A stretch of DNA of 64,000 bases. Origin: Cyrtodaria siliqua (lineage: Eukaryota; Mollusca; Bivalvia; Adapedonta; Hiatellidae). Position numbers and translations under genes: made by a program. The DNA is taken from assembly GCA_037043455.1 (NCBI GenBank), contig JAWPHD010011258.1:21568-85567 (forward strand), written 5' to 3'. Positions within the stretch are counted from its first letter, which is position 1. Each line of letters begins with the position of its first letter. Below the pieces are notes generated by a model, which worked only from the letters and a program-made list of their open reading frames with translations, made no database searches and had not been told where the DNA came from. Shown piece by piece: positions 46,967 to 59,045 of the stretch.

Positions 46967-47410
46967 GGAACACTAAATCAAGCATGGCAATTACTGAAAA
47001 CAGTGAATTATTAAATGGAACACTAAATCAAGCAAGACAATTACTGAAAACAGTGAATTATGAAACAGAACACTGTACACTGCATGGCAGTTACTGAAAA
47101 CAGTGAATTATGAAATAGAACACTGTACACTGCATGGCAGTTACTGAAAACAGTGAATTATTAAATGGAACACTGTACACTGCATGGCAGTTACTGAAAA
47201 CAGTGAATTATTAAATGGAACACTAAATCAAGCATGGTAATAACTGAAAACTGTGAATTATGAAATAGAACACTGTACACTGCATTGCAATTACTGAAAA
47301 CAGTGCATTATGAAATAGATCACTTCATACCACATGGCAATTACCGAAAACAGTTAATTATAAAATAGAACACTGTACACTGCATGGAAATTAATGAAAA
47401 CAGTGAATTA
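46967..47410 (-). repeat. 50-bp splice-site minisatellite, block 2
   Basis: Nine more units of the same repeat. Two or three neighbours are almost identical (47050-47200), so expansion is recent. Total with block 1 is about 25 units. Confidence 0.92.
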
Positions 47411-47539
47411 CACCATGTTTTCACTGTTACTGTAAATCATCAAATTGCAAACCCATAATTTATTATTTTCAAGAACGATCATGCAGTGAAAGATGTAATC
47501 GAAGCCTTCTCTGTCAGTTTATAACCATTAATCGGCTAC

Positions 47540-47729
47540 ATATACATAAAGGACTGTTCTTTCTTTGAATTAAGACCATTCCATTCATGTGACAGAGGGG
47601 TGTTTTGGGGGAATTGACTGATCAGCAGCCGACATTGTTGACCTTCATCAGCCTGCGAGTTACTCGCAGGCTGATCTGGGTTTACAGTGGACGCAAAGGC
47701 TATTATAGTCGTGCTTAGCGGGTTAAGGG
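47540..47729. mobile_element. MITE, family E, copy 2
   Basis: Shares the TTTGAATTAAGACCATTC to CGTGCTTAGCGGGTTAAGG span with 20783-20999. An inner hairpin CAGCCTGCGAGT / ACTCGCAGGCTG is present here. Confidence 0.75.
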
Positions 47730-47763
47730 ATAATGTACGTCTCCCAACTTTCACCTTTGCCCC

Positions 47764-48710
47764 ATTTAAAGGGACACATGGCAATCTTGTTTTTTTCAAA
47801 ACTTACAGTGTCCAGTTATAGTTTTCAACATATCTTGCATATATATTTGCGATCATTAATATTAATTAATCGAGTAGGTCAAATTGAGGCCTTTTTCTAC
47901 TATTCTCACGGGTCCGACTATCGGACCCGTTCCCAATGCCAAATGTAGTTGTTTTTTCCCAATTCTGAAATAAAATTCCCCTTCTTAGTCCACAGGACGA
48001 GGAGGAATTTAAGAAAGAATTAAACATTGCAAAATCAAATTTACAGTACGTGCGTGAAACGTAAGAAAAACAGCTGAAATATTACCAGGACGCTCTCAAA
48101 TTGAAACCGGAAATAATAAATATCAACAGTCATGACGTCACGCGGTTTAGTCTAATATATTTCCCAATCACGGAACGCATTTATAATAACGGGACGTGGA
48201 ACTACAACGTTTTGTGAATAATTGCAAGCTAATCGGGAATGATGTTTATTTAACGCTGATGATTAACAGTGAACACTGTTATAGTTTTTGGATTAATTTT
48301 GAGGAAAATTTACAGTTTCAGTAAGTAGTAAGTTGTAGTTGAATGTTTATGTGTTATACAGAAATAAAGAACACGGTTGTAGTTTCAATGCTTTATTGCA
48401 AAATATTTACAAAGTCAGGTCAAATATACAAATGTTTACAAGGAAATACTATAAAAATAACAATATTTAAATCATGTATCATGTATTGAAACCAGGCAAT
48501 TAAAACAACCTGATATTTATGTACAACTAATTTTAACTTATGAAAATTCCCAATTTGAGGCGTAAAGCGATTAAAATTTTTTACGGCGTAAATTTTCCCA
48601 ATTTGTCCAGGGTCTTTTTCCCAAAATGGGCAGAAAAAGGCCTGAAATTGTTTTTACATATTACTAACTTTTGATAATACTGCACCAATAATATATCTAA
48701 ATATGTGAAC
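47764..48710. mobile_element. Family F MITE left part with insertion
   Basis: Left end TTAAAGGGACACATGGCAAT, then ATATATTTGCGATCATTAAT. It is broken at about 47888 by a block bounded by AGGCCTTTTTCTAC and GCAGAAAAAGGCCT (about 47889-48642). The family F core GCACCAATAATATATC resumes at about 48686. Confidence 0.65.
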
Positions 48711-49013
48711 AGGGTTTTATGTGAACCTACAATTTATCATTTAATGTAGAATCTAGGTTAATCAAAAAGAAATGAATGAATACTACTAAGGTGTTGTTTT
48801 CTGCCCTTTTCAAACATTAACGTGTTGCGGTTTGTTATCATAGATTTTATAGTTTTGAATTTTCAGATAAGGCATCTGCTGTGAAAATTGTTGTAGTAAA
48901 AACCATTACTTCCCATTAATGTGTTGTTGTATTTCTTTTATATATTATGCGTTAAGACTAGTGGGGTTATGTGACGGGACTTGACATGACATTATGGACA
49001 GCGTGATTTCCAC

Positions 49014-49270
49014 AGTGTTGGGAACGAAAAAAAATTGTTAAAAAAAAAAATTCTTGTTATTTTTTAAACATATTTTAAGTTTCCCTGAAAAAATTGTCCC
49101 AGATTCTCTTAGTTATAGACTAAGAAAAAAAATGTCCCAGAGTATCGTAGTTATAGTCTTTAACTACGATACTCTGGAAAAAAAAATTCAGGAAATCTTA
49201 AAATATGTTTGTATTTAACAAATAACAAAAAAAAAAATCTTTTTTTTTTTTTTTTTAGTTCCCAACACCG
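49014..49270. repeat. Long imperfect palindrome
   Basis: GTGTTGGGAAC at 49015 and GTTCCCAACAC at 49259 close it. Inner pairs ACATATTTTAAG / CTTAAAATATGT and AGTATCGTAGTTATAGTCTT / AACTACGATACT; A- and T-rich loops between. Bases 48711-49013 hold nothing recognisable. Confidence 0.8.
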
Positions 49271-49842
49271 ATACAGCCACCTGTGGTGATTCCTATATGG
49301 CCACCACTTCACTGGTATCATAACTGTGTTTGTTATAATGTCAATGCTGCATCTATTTTGATCTATTTTGTTAAAATAATCAATATTTAATGATATTTAC
49401 CCAAGGGTATGATATTGGGGTGCAATATAGTTTTAATAAAAAATGAAATAACAGGTTGAACAGTTCACCCCTGTGCCAGGTCAAAGGTGCAATATAGGAC
49501 AGGTGCACATGCCATCACAGTATCACATCATATCATCACATTCATGTGACATTTTCCATCACCCCTTATAATCACACTTAGGAAAAATCTTGTTATGTAT
49601 ACATGATCAGACATAATGAACAAAATATTACTGGCAATTTGCAAATAAGGAAGACGATTTGGTATCACGTACCTTACTCGTGTTATTGAATGGATTCTCC
49701 TGGGTCTTCACAGGGTTGTTTTACTGCTTTTATTGCCATTTTTCGGTTACATTCCCAATGCAAAAATATATAACTTTTCCCCAATTTTAAGAAGAAAAAA
49801 AACAGCTGAATTTTTTTTTAAAAAATTCTAACACAACCTACG

Positions 49843-50460
49843 CAGTCTTTCATATACACAAAGAAGAGAGACAGCTGTATGTTATTCTACGATAAAATAC
49901 AGCTGTTCCATTAATTCCCCGCGTATATTTCATCCGTTGGAAGCGCCATGTTACATGACGTCACTTGGTAAATATACGTCACTGAGACAACCTCAACAGT
50001 AATTTTAACGAAATGTTAACTGTCACAACAAACTTGCCATGCTCCTAAACCTTGCACGCCCCCGATATAAATCAATCATATTCATCAATACATATAACAT
50101 TAATAAGCATCTTGAACAAGCTGAGAACATTTGACGTCATATAGCGCAATCTATATGACGTAAGCAATGACTTAATTGTTTGTCACGCGACTACTAGTGT
50201 ATTTAAACACATTGTACCGCCCAGAACTTTGCATACGGGGGCGCCCAATGGAACAGCCTGTAAACATAGCAGCCTGATTACCTTAACCTCCCTAGATAAT
50301 ATATATTGCCCCCATAATAGCTTAAACAATGGGGTTATTGTTGTTAGAATGAAAATAATAAATACATACCTGTATTTTATCGTTTGGATGCGAGTAATTA
50401 AATCACTCAAGACTAAGAACATTCTAGGAATAGTGACTAAGTTAAGTATTTTCTTTAATA
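49843..50460 (-). mobile_element. Second copy of the element nested at 21160-21722
   Basis: Inverted match: GCAGTCTTTCATATACACAA, CAGCTGTTCCATTAATTCCC, TTACATGACGTCACTTGGTA, CCAATGGAACAGCCTG, AGCAGCCTGATTACCTTAAC. It leads directly into the palindrome array. Confidence 0.75.
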
Positions 50461-51040
50461 AATAATAAATACGTACCTGTGTTTTATCGGTGTATAAAAT
50501 ACAGTTAGGAGTTCGGATGTGTAGTAATTAAATCACTCGTGATTTAATTACTACACATCCGAACTCCTAACTGTATTCAAATACGTACCTGTGTTTTATC
50601 GGTGTATAAAATACAGTTAGGAGTTCGGATGTGTAGTAATTATTTCGGATGTGTAGTAATTAAATCACTCATGATTTAATTACTACACATCAGAACTCCT
50701 AACTGTATTTAAATACGTACCTGTGTTTTATCGGTGTATAAAATACAGTTAGGAGTTCGGATGTGTAGTAATTAAATTCGGATGTGTAGTAATTAAATCA
50801 CTCGTGATTTAATTAGTAATTAAATTCGGATGTGTAGTAATTAAATCACTCGTGATTTAATTACTACACATCCGAACTCCTAACTGTATTTTATTCACCG
50901 GTATAAAATACAGTTAGGAGTCTGGATGTGTAGTAATTAAATCACTCGTGATTTAATTACTACACATCACATCCGAACTCCTAACTGTATTTTATTCACC
51001 GATAAAACACAGGTACGTATTTATTATTTCTTAAAGACAT
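50461..51040. repeat. Array of overlapping palindromes
   Basis: The end sequence of the element (AATACAGTTAGGAGTTCGGA, TGTGTAGTAATTAAATCACT) is present at least five times head-to-head with its own inverse. The outer copies (AATAAATACGTACCTGTG at 50465 and its inverse at about 51008-51030) enclose the set. Internal truncated half-units (50641-50660, 50775-50830) suggest stepwise growth at hairpin tips. Confidence 0.88.
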
Positions 51041-51060
51041 ATTTCGAGCCTATTGTATTT

Positions 51061-51066
51061 GGGGGT

Positions 51067-51106
<40 letters not shown>
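51061..51106 (+). repeat. G homopolymer (40 consecutive G)
   Basis: GGGGGT then 40 G. It can form G-quadruplexes; its length in an assembly is unreliable. Confidence 0.97.
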
Positions 51107-51109
<3 letters not shown>

Positions 51110-51221
51110 GAATTTCTATAGGTAACTGTAAATCAATGTTAGCCATACAATTTCATGAGCAAAGTGTGATATCCAAGTTTTCTTCAGATTATGAGGCCCA
51201 CCCAATAAATACATTTGTGAC

Positions 51222-51493
51222 CAGGCGCCGATTTCACCAACAAACTTAAGTAAATACTTATCTACTTAAAAACTTAAATTTAAGTTTACCTCCTAAGTTT
51301 TCTTAAATAAGGAAAACATGTTTCACAAAACCAATTTACTTCAAGTAAAAACTTAAATTTAGCTTAGTTATCAAGTGGACACAATATATGTTGGTGAAAC
51401 ACATTTCTGCTAAGTTTTACTTAGTGACTTAGTTAAGTATTTTCTTAAGTATTTAAGTAAAAGTTAAGGAATATTTGGTGAAATCGGCGCCTG
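51222..51493. mobile_element. MITE, 272 bp
   Basis: CAGGCGCCGATTTCACCAA and TTGGTGAAATCGGCGCCTG are exact 19-bp inverses. The interior repeats AACTTAAATTTAAG-like words in both orientations. No clear duplication. Confidence 0.85.
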
Positions 51494-51691
51494 TACACAT
51501 AATAACACATTAAATAATGTTGTATATTTATTGTGTTGTGCTGTGATTTTTGGTCTAAAAACAATTAAAAAATACCAGATAAGTTTTGTATTCAAAAGCT
51601 AAATTATAAACATATATTATTTCATTAAAGTAAATTACAAAGTGTTGTTAAGCTATTCTTACCCTCAATATAGCAATGCTATACAATTAAA

Positions 51692-52960
51692 ACAAGAGGT
51701 CAATGACCTTGAAGCTCTACTGATTGATTTGGATTTCAGGAAGTAGTCGCTACAGACTTGTTTTTTGAAAATCTATTTTTAACCGTGGCGGCCATCTTGA
51801 ATTTCCGGCCGACCTGAAATTTTGCTAGGATCAATTAGACATTAAGAGCAACATTCCTGTGAAGTTTCATGAAAATCCGTCAAGTAGTTTCAGAGGAGTA
51901 GTCGCTACAAGTTTTCATTATATAACTCTATGTAAACAAAGATGGCCACTGGTAGCCATGTTTAACGTCAAATCAAAACGATTTTCGACAAGGACCAACA
52001 TCATGTCATACTGATCATTTTAGAAAAAGTCCCATATCAATATCTCTTATAGTTTTGAAGAAGTAGTCGCTACAAACTTATTTATTTTAAATCTATTTTT
52101 AGCTGTGGCGGCCATCTTGAATTTACGGCCGACCTGAAATTTTTCTAGGATCAACTAGACATCAAGAGAAACATTCCTGTGAAGTTTCATGAACATCCGT
52201 CAAGTAGTTTCAGAGAAGTAGTCGCTACAAGTTTTTACTATATAACTCTATGTAACCAAAGATGGCCACTGGCAGCCATGTTTAACGCGGATTCAAAATA
52301 ATTTTCCACAAGGATCAACATCATGTCTATGCTGATCATTTTAGAAAAAGTCCCATATCAATATCACTTATAGTTTTCAAGAAGTAGTCGCTACAAACTT
52401 ATTTTTCAAAAATCTATTTTTAGCTGTGACGGCCATCTTGAATTTCTGGCAGATCTGAAATTTTGCTAGGATCAATTAGACATCAAGAGCAACATTCCTG
52501 TAAAGTTTCATGACAAACCGTCAAGTACTTTCAGAGAAGTAGTCGCTACAAGTTTTACTATATAACTCTATGTAAACAAAGATGGCCACTGGCAGCCATG
52601 TTTAACGTTGAATCAAAACGATTTTTGACAAGGAACAACATCATGTCATGCTGATCATTTTAGAAAAGTCCATATCAATATCACTTATAGTTTCAAGAAG
52701 TAGTCCGCTACAAACTTGTATTTTAAAACTCTATTTTTTAGCTTTGGCAGCCATCTTGGATTTCACATCAACATGAATTTTTGCTAGGATCAACTAGACT
52801 TTATGGGCAACATTCTGTAAAGTTTCATGAATTATCCATCCAGGTAGTTTCAGAGGAGTTGTCGCTTCAAATAAAAGTTTACGGACAGACGGACAGACGG
52901 ACGCCGCACCACGGCATAAGCTCTGCTGATCTCTGATCAGTAGAGCTAAAAAACTAAGAG
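51692..52960 (+). repeat. Tandem repeat element with GTAGTCGCTACA units
   Basis: Opens AACAAGAGGTCAATGACC. Three to four units of about 310 bp each hold AAGTAGTCGCTACAA, GCGGCCATCTTGAATTT, GGATCAACTAGACAT and AACATCATGTC. It ends (GGACAGAC)n and a hairpin AGCTCTGCTGATC / GATCAGTAGAGCT, the same architecture as 17604-19556. Confidence 0.88.
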
Positions 52961-54700
52961 TGGGCCTCAATTTATATACTTGAGTTGATCTTGCCATGAA
53001 GCGTGCTTTGCTGTAAATATTCAAGCTTCCCATGCTTTTTCACTGACCAAGTAACGTGGGAATGTGTCAAGAAGCAAAAGTGTGATAAGTATTGATCATG
53101 AAATGCTTTTAATGCCTCTGTGACCTTAACATTGGTTTACTGTAGGTAGTATTAAAGATACCATCATGGAATGAATGCTTAATCCCACATAATGTGAAAT
53201 GTACATTATAAATAAGCTGCATATTATGTTGAATTATTATTTATGTAAAAATGTTTAGATTGAAAAAACACCATGACAGGAAGGTGTGTGTGGTAATTCA
53301 TCAATATTAATTCATATGGGGTTCATATTGCCAGCAGTTGTACATATTATTATGAACGTGGAGTTACAAAGAAGTATTACAACCGTAAACATCATATGAA
53401 TTAATATCAGATTTATGCACCAAAAACTAGCCGAGTCTTCGAGTTTTCCGACAAAACCATTTCATTAACAATTATTAAATTGATTCTTCTATAGGACCTG
53501 GTTTAAAAGTGCAAAAAATTGTACTGTGCACTGAATTGGGAAATATTTAATGACATGTTATATATAGCAAGCAAGTTTAATATATCAAAATGATACAAAT
53601 TGAGACACCTTACTTTTAATGCCTGAAAACAATTTCAGATTGCCATGCTCGCCTTTTTTAAAGAAAATTGGGAAAAGACCTAGGCCTGCTGATTTACGGG
53701 GGAAAATATTTTTTTGCAACTGGAATCAGCTGAATTTCAGTCACATTTAAATAATTATAAGGCTAAAACATACCTGTCAAGTCTCACGCATTTGGCGTGT
53801 CAGATACACATATTTTGTGTCAAATCCCGCACACGTATCCATTTTACGTTCTCACGCATTGTGAAAATTTGACCAACATTTTTTGTAATTTTGTCTCCCT
53901 TTTCGAAGGAAAAAAGAGACATAGGTGTTGCTTTTCCGGCGCACAGAAGGTTTTCGGCACATTTATAGACTTTTAATGATATAATATTTTAAATAGATGT
54001 AGAGTTTTTCATTTGCAACCACCATTATCCTTATATACGCAATATACGATGACATTAAGTTGATTTTGGGAAACCCCACTAGACACGTAACTCCATATAA
54101 GTACACGTAACTCCATAATAGTATTCGTGATCTTATGAAATCATCAATACAATGACAATTCTTTCATTTTAAATTCGTTTTTCACCCATAACATTTTATG
54201 AATCAAAGTTAGTAATGTTCGCTTACTCCGCTGCATTAATTATTTACGGGTTGCTTCCCTTGAAATGGCCCATATTCTAATAAAACTTATGTTTCTGATT
54301 TATTGACCATGTCAATGTAATAGACTATTCCATTATATATATGATGCAATATGTCTGTCTTGAAGAACACCAATTACTATTTTAAAAATATTTTCAATAT
54401 CCTCTGCTGTATATTTACATCAATATATAAAAGAGAACGCAGTGTCCCTTTAAAAGGATTTATCTGCACATGCACATGGAGACGCATCGTTCCCCCGAAA
54501 TCAGGGATCAGCAAAATATGTCGCTGCTGTTCTTTTATTTGATTTAACACGTTTTATATACTTCCTGTTGTTTGTTTTTTAGATTTGCCATTCACAGGCG
54601 AACATGTCTGACGAAAATGTACACCCGGAATTAAAATTATCGCTAAAAACATGTGTTTAAATGAATATCACGAAAACTGTTAGGCGCCGAAAACTGGTTG
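52961..54700. other. Intronic sequence, mostly unassigned
   Basis: A family F right end (CAGATTGCCATGCTCGCC) lies at about 53636, and a TCCCTTTAAAAGG word at about 54445. No exon signature. Confidence 0.5.
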
Positions 54701-55240
54701 GGACACAGTACATCTTTCAAACTTTTTTATATTTGTATCATGGGTGGTACAATATTGCAACGTGACAAAGCAAATGTGGATGTGACCTTGACCCTCCAAG
54801 CATGGGGCAGATAACTTACTAATTTTTACCTTCAACATTTGCGTTTATGTCATTTCTCTCAAAGTGTATGCACTAAGACTTTTCAAACTTTGCTTATAGT
54901 TGTATCTTGAGTGGTACATTGCAACGTGACAAAGCAAATGTGCATGTGAACTTGATAGTTTTTACCTTCAACATTTACGCTTACATGTAGGTCACTTTCT
55001 CACAAACTTTATACATTAGAGCTTTCAAACTTTGCTTATAATTGTTTCTTGGGAAGTAGATCACAACGTGTCAAAAAGCAAACCTTCACCATCCAAGCAA
55101 AGGGCAGATAACTTTGTTACATAAACTTACATCACTTTCTCGTGAACTATAATTATGCACTAGATGCTTTAAACCTTGTTATAGCTTAATCTTTGGAAGA
55201 CAAAACATTCTATTTTGACATAGTTGTGTCTTGGGTAGTG
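54701..55240 (+). repeat. Tandem repeat of about 175 bp, 2.5 units
   Basis: GTACAATATTGCAACGTGAC, AAAGCAAATGTG, TTCAACATTTGCG and CAAACTTTGCTTATAGTTGT recur at about 54750, 54915 and 55060 with decay. Confidence 0.7.
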
Positions 55241-55569
55241 CACCTTTTTGGACCCATGGATTTCATCTATGACCGTGCCCTACTTTTTGAAGCTGATAAT
55301 TTTTTGTATTTTTTTTGTCTTCATAAAACGGCATTTTGTTTTTAAACAAATGCACTAACATGTCATCTCAGCAAACGGTAAACTACATTGTTTTTAGTTA
55401 TTAAAATGTTTACAAACTTTCATTTAAGCATCATTAATCTTTTATTTTTAAGTCACGCCCCTGTTAGGCGAGACATGTGAATCTGCGGATTTTTTGTTGT
55501 AATAGAAGTTAGTATATTTTATACCAAAAATCGTTAAAAATTTAATATAACCAGGATTTCAGTATCGAC

Positions 55570-56227
55570 TCCGTATATTAAACTAAGCTGATATAACTTT
55601 GTATATTAAACTAGCTGATATAACTCTGTATATTAAACTAGCTGATATAACTCCGTATATTAAACTAGCTGATATAACTCTGTATATTAAACTAACTGAT
55701 ATAACTCCGTATATTAAACTAGCTGATATAACTCCGTATATGAAACTAACTGATACAACTCTGTTTATTAAACTAGCTGATATAACTCTGTTTATTAAAC
55801 TACCTGATATAACTCTGTTTATTAAACTAGCTGATATAACTCCGTATATTAAACTAACTGATACAACTCTGTTTATTAAACTACCTGATATAACTCTGTT
55901 TATTAAACTAGCTGATATAACTCTGTATATTAAACTAGCTGATATAACTCCGTATATTAAACTAGCTGATATAACTCCATATATTAAACTAGCTGATATA
56001 ACTCTGTATATTAAACTAGCTGATATAACTCCATATATTAAACTAGCTGATATAACTCTGTATATTAAACTAGCTGATATAACTCCGTATATTAAACTAG
56101 CTGATATAACTCCGTATATGAAACTAACTGATACAACTCTGTTTATTAAACTAGCTGATATAACTCTGTTTATTAAACTACCTGATATAACTCTGTTTAT
56201 TAAACTAGCTGATATAACTCCGTATAT
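55570..56227 (+). repeat. 27-bp satellite, block 1 (about 24 units)
   Basis: Unit TATATTAAACTAGCTGATAT then AACTCCG (27 bp), with TTTATT, ACTGATAC and CTACCTG variants arranged in higher-order blocks. The stop-free frame (YIKLADITP repeated) is a by-product of unit length. Interrupted at 56228. Confidence 0.95.
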
Positions 56228-57151
56228 CAGGGGCGGATCCAGGATTTCAGCTTAGGGGGGGCGTAAGATTTTGGTAAATTTTCGGGTCCGTTTCTAGCCT
56301 CATAAAACGGTTGCGGTAGTGCATTGATAGGGTAAAAAAGTCCGTTTTCAAATAAAAGGAATTATCAATGTGTTAATTAAACCACTCATTAGCCATTATG
56401 CGTCGAGCGAGCGAAGCGAGCGAAAAAAAAATTTTATACTGAGGGCGTGCATCGAAATTGTTTGATATTTTATCTACAGTAACATGGACATACATGTATG
56501 AATAAAAAAAAGTCCGTTTTCAAATAAAAGGATTTAACAATGTGTTAATTAAACCACTCATTAGCCATTATGCGGCGAGCTAGCGAAAAAAAAATAAATA
56601 CTGAGGGCGTGCATCGAAATTGTTTTTATAATTAATTAATTAAACCACTCATTAGTCATTATGCGTAGAGCGAGCGAAGCGAGCGAGAATTTTTTTATAC
56701 TGAGGGCGTGCATCGAAATTGTTTGATATTTTATCTACAGTAACATGAACATACATGTATGAATAAAAAAGTCCGTTTTAAAATAAAAGGTTTTAACAAT
56801 TTGTTAATTAAACCACTCATTAGCCATTATGCGTCAAACGAGCGAAGCGAGCGAAAAAAATAAATACTGAGGGCGTGCATCGAAATTGTTTGATATTTTA
56901 TCTACAGTAACATGGACATGTATGAATAAAAAAAGTCCGTTTTCAAATAAAAGGATTTAACAACGTGTTAATTAAACCACTCATTAGTCATTATGCGTAG
57001 AGCGAGCGAAGCGAGCGAGACATTTTTTAATACTGAGGGCGTGCATCGAAATTGTTTGATATTAAATCCACAGTAACATGGACATACATGTATGATCCGG
57101 AATTTTTAGGGGGGGCGCGCGCCGGGTGCGCCCCCCCCTGGATCCGCTAGT
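56228..57151. mobile_element. CAGGGGCGGATCC-type transposon in the satellite, 924 bp
   Basis: Ends GGCGGATCCAGG and CCTGGATCCGC are inverted, with G-runs inside both. GTATAT is present on both sides (56222-56227, 57152-57157). The interior is four to five copies of a 170-190-bp unit with AAACCACTCATTAGCCATTA, GAGCGAGCGAAGCGAGCGA, GAGGGCGTGCATCGAAATTG. No protein; hAT-like by ends. Confidence 0.82.
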
Positions 57152-57797
57152 GTATATTAAACTAACTGATACAACTCTGTTTATTAAACTACCTGATATA
57201 ACTCTGTTTATTAAACTAGCTGATATAACTCTGTATATTAAACTAGCTGATATAACTCCGTATATTAAACTAGCTGATATAACTCCATATATTAAACTAG
57301 CTCATATAACTCTGTATATTAAACTAGCTGATATAACTCCATATATTAAACTAGCTGATATAACTCTGTATATTAAACTAGCTGATATAACTCCATATAT
57401 TAAACTAGCTCATATAACTCCATATATTAAACTAGCTGATATAACTCCATATATTAAACTAGCTGATATAACTCTGTATATTAAACTAGCTGATATAACT
57501 CCATATATTAAACTAGCTGATATAACTCTGTATATTAAACTAGCTGATATAACTCCATATATTAAACTAGCTGATATAACTCCATATATTAAACTAGCTC
57601 ATATAACTTCATATATTAAACTAGCTGATATAACTCCATATATTAAACTAGCTGATATAACTCTGTATATTAAACTAGCTGATATAACTCCATATATTAA
57701 ACTAGCTGATATAACTTCATATATTAAACTAGCTCATATAACTCTGTATATTAAACTAGCTGATATAACTCCATATATTAAACTAGCTGATATAACA
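57152..57797 (+). repeat. 27-bp satellite, block 2 (about 24 units)
   Basis: Same unit as block 1, with more CTCATATAAC variants. Ends at AACAATATAATTAAC. Confidence 0.95.
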
Positions 57798-59030
57798 ATA
57801 TAATTAACTTAATGTGTTTTAACCTTCGGTAAATAAATACTATTATATTATTATTATATTGTGTGACAAATGACTTTCATTAAAATGTATTATCATATAA
57901 TTTAAAAAGTACAAATACATATACATGATGTACCTCTAAACTAAAATTTATGAAATTCAACCGCAGTCCGTCTCGGTCTTTAATCGGCTTCACCCCACTG
58001 ACCCCTTAACCAAGGGGCAATCACCCCTTGGGGCCCATCTCAATCTTGACTTCCATTGAGCCCTGACAGCTTAATAATATAAAAATGCCCTACCATGTAT
58101 CCCTTTAAATTACAAAAAACTAATTATAAGTCCACCTGTGTTAAGGGACTATTTTTCTCTCTTTTTTACATTGCTGTGCGGTCTCTTAAACTCAGGTTTG
58201 ACTGTAGATCAGTACAGGGTCTTCCACAGAAATAATTTAAGGGATAGGGGAAATTAAATGTGAATATAATGGGATGGGTTTGCGATTGAGTTACCCTTCG
58301 AGTGACCAATATTTTTAGGGATCATGATTTATGTAGATGCAATTTGAAGTATATTTCAACTGTAAATAAAAGGGGTTTTAAGAAGTTTAGCCTACAAGGA
58401 ACTATTTATAGACAAGTATAATGCATTTTGTAGGTTTATTGTTGTTTTTAAAGGGATAGGGCAGAGAGATTAAAGGATAGGGGGTCAGTTAAGGAGTAGG
58501 GGAATTAGATTTTAGGGAATATGCTCTTAAATGGCCTGTGAAAGACCCTGCAGTATGTTCATGATGATGTGACAAGGCCTACCAGATTGTGTGACTTTCA
58601 AGTAATTACCAGCAGAGAATAGTTATAATCAATACCAGCAGAAGTATGCAAATGGCAAGCACATTAAATCTTCCCTCATTGATTTTACCCAGAGAATAAC
58701 AAAAGTGTACTTATTTAATTAATTACGAGAAGTTCGTAGAATCAAACCATCTGATCTCCTACTTATATTGACACTATCTTCTAGAAGAAAGACAATTTTG
58801 ATAACAGTTACCTGCTCGGCCACCCCATTAGCTGTAAGAATCTGAAATTTGACCACATCATTTAGATACGGGTCAAAATCAGATAAAAGGAAATAATAAC
58901 GTCCATCACACTGCAATTTTCAACTTCACAGTTTATAAGTCCAGTTAGATTAGATCAAAATTTATCCTAATTTTTGGTTTATGCCCAAAAAAATATAGTT
59001 TATCAATCCAATTAGTTTGTTTTTGACTGT
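57798..59030. other. Intronic sequence, unassigned
   Basis: A minus frame at 58719-58916 (DGRYYFLLSDFDPYLNDVVK) has an acceptor-like TTTCAG and a donor-like CAG/GTAACT around ILTANGVAEQ. I recognise no family and the dehydrogenase does not need it. Confidence 0.4.
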
Positions 59031-59045
59031 AATAACAGAGCGCAC

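Noticed and set aside
55599..57803. Frames of 218 and 225 codons encoding YIKLADIT repeats
   Set aside because: 27-bp satellite; first frame runs straight into a transposon end, no domain or splice logic.
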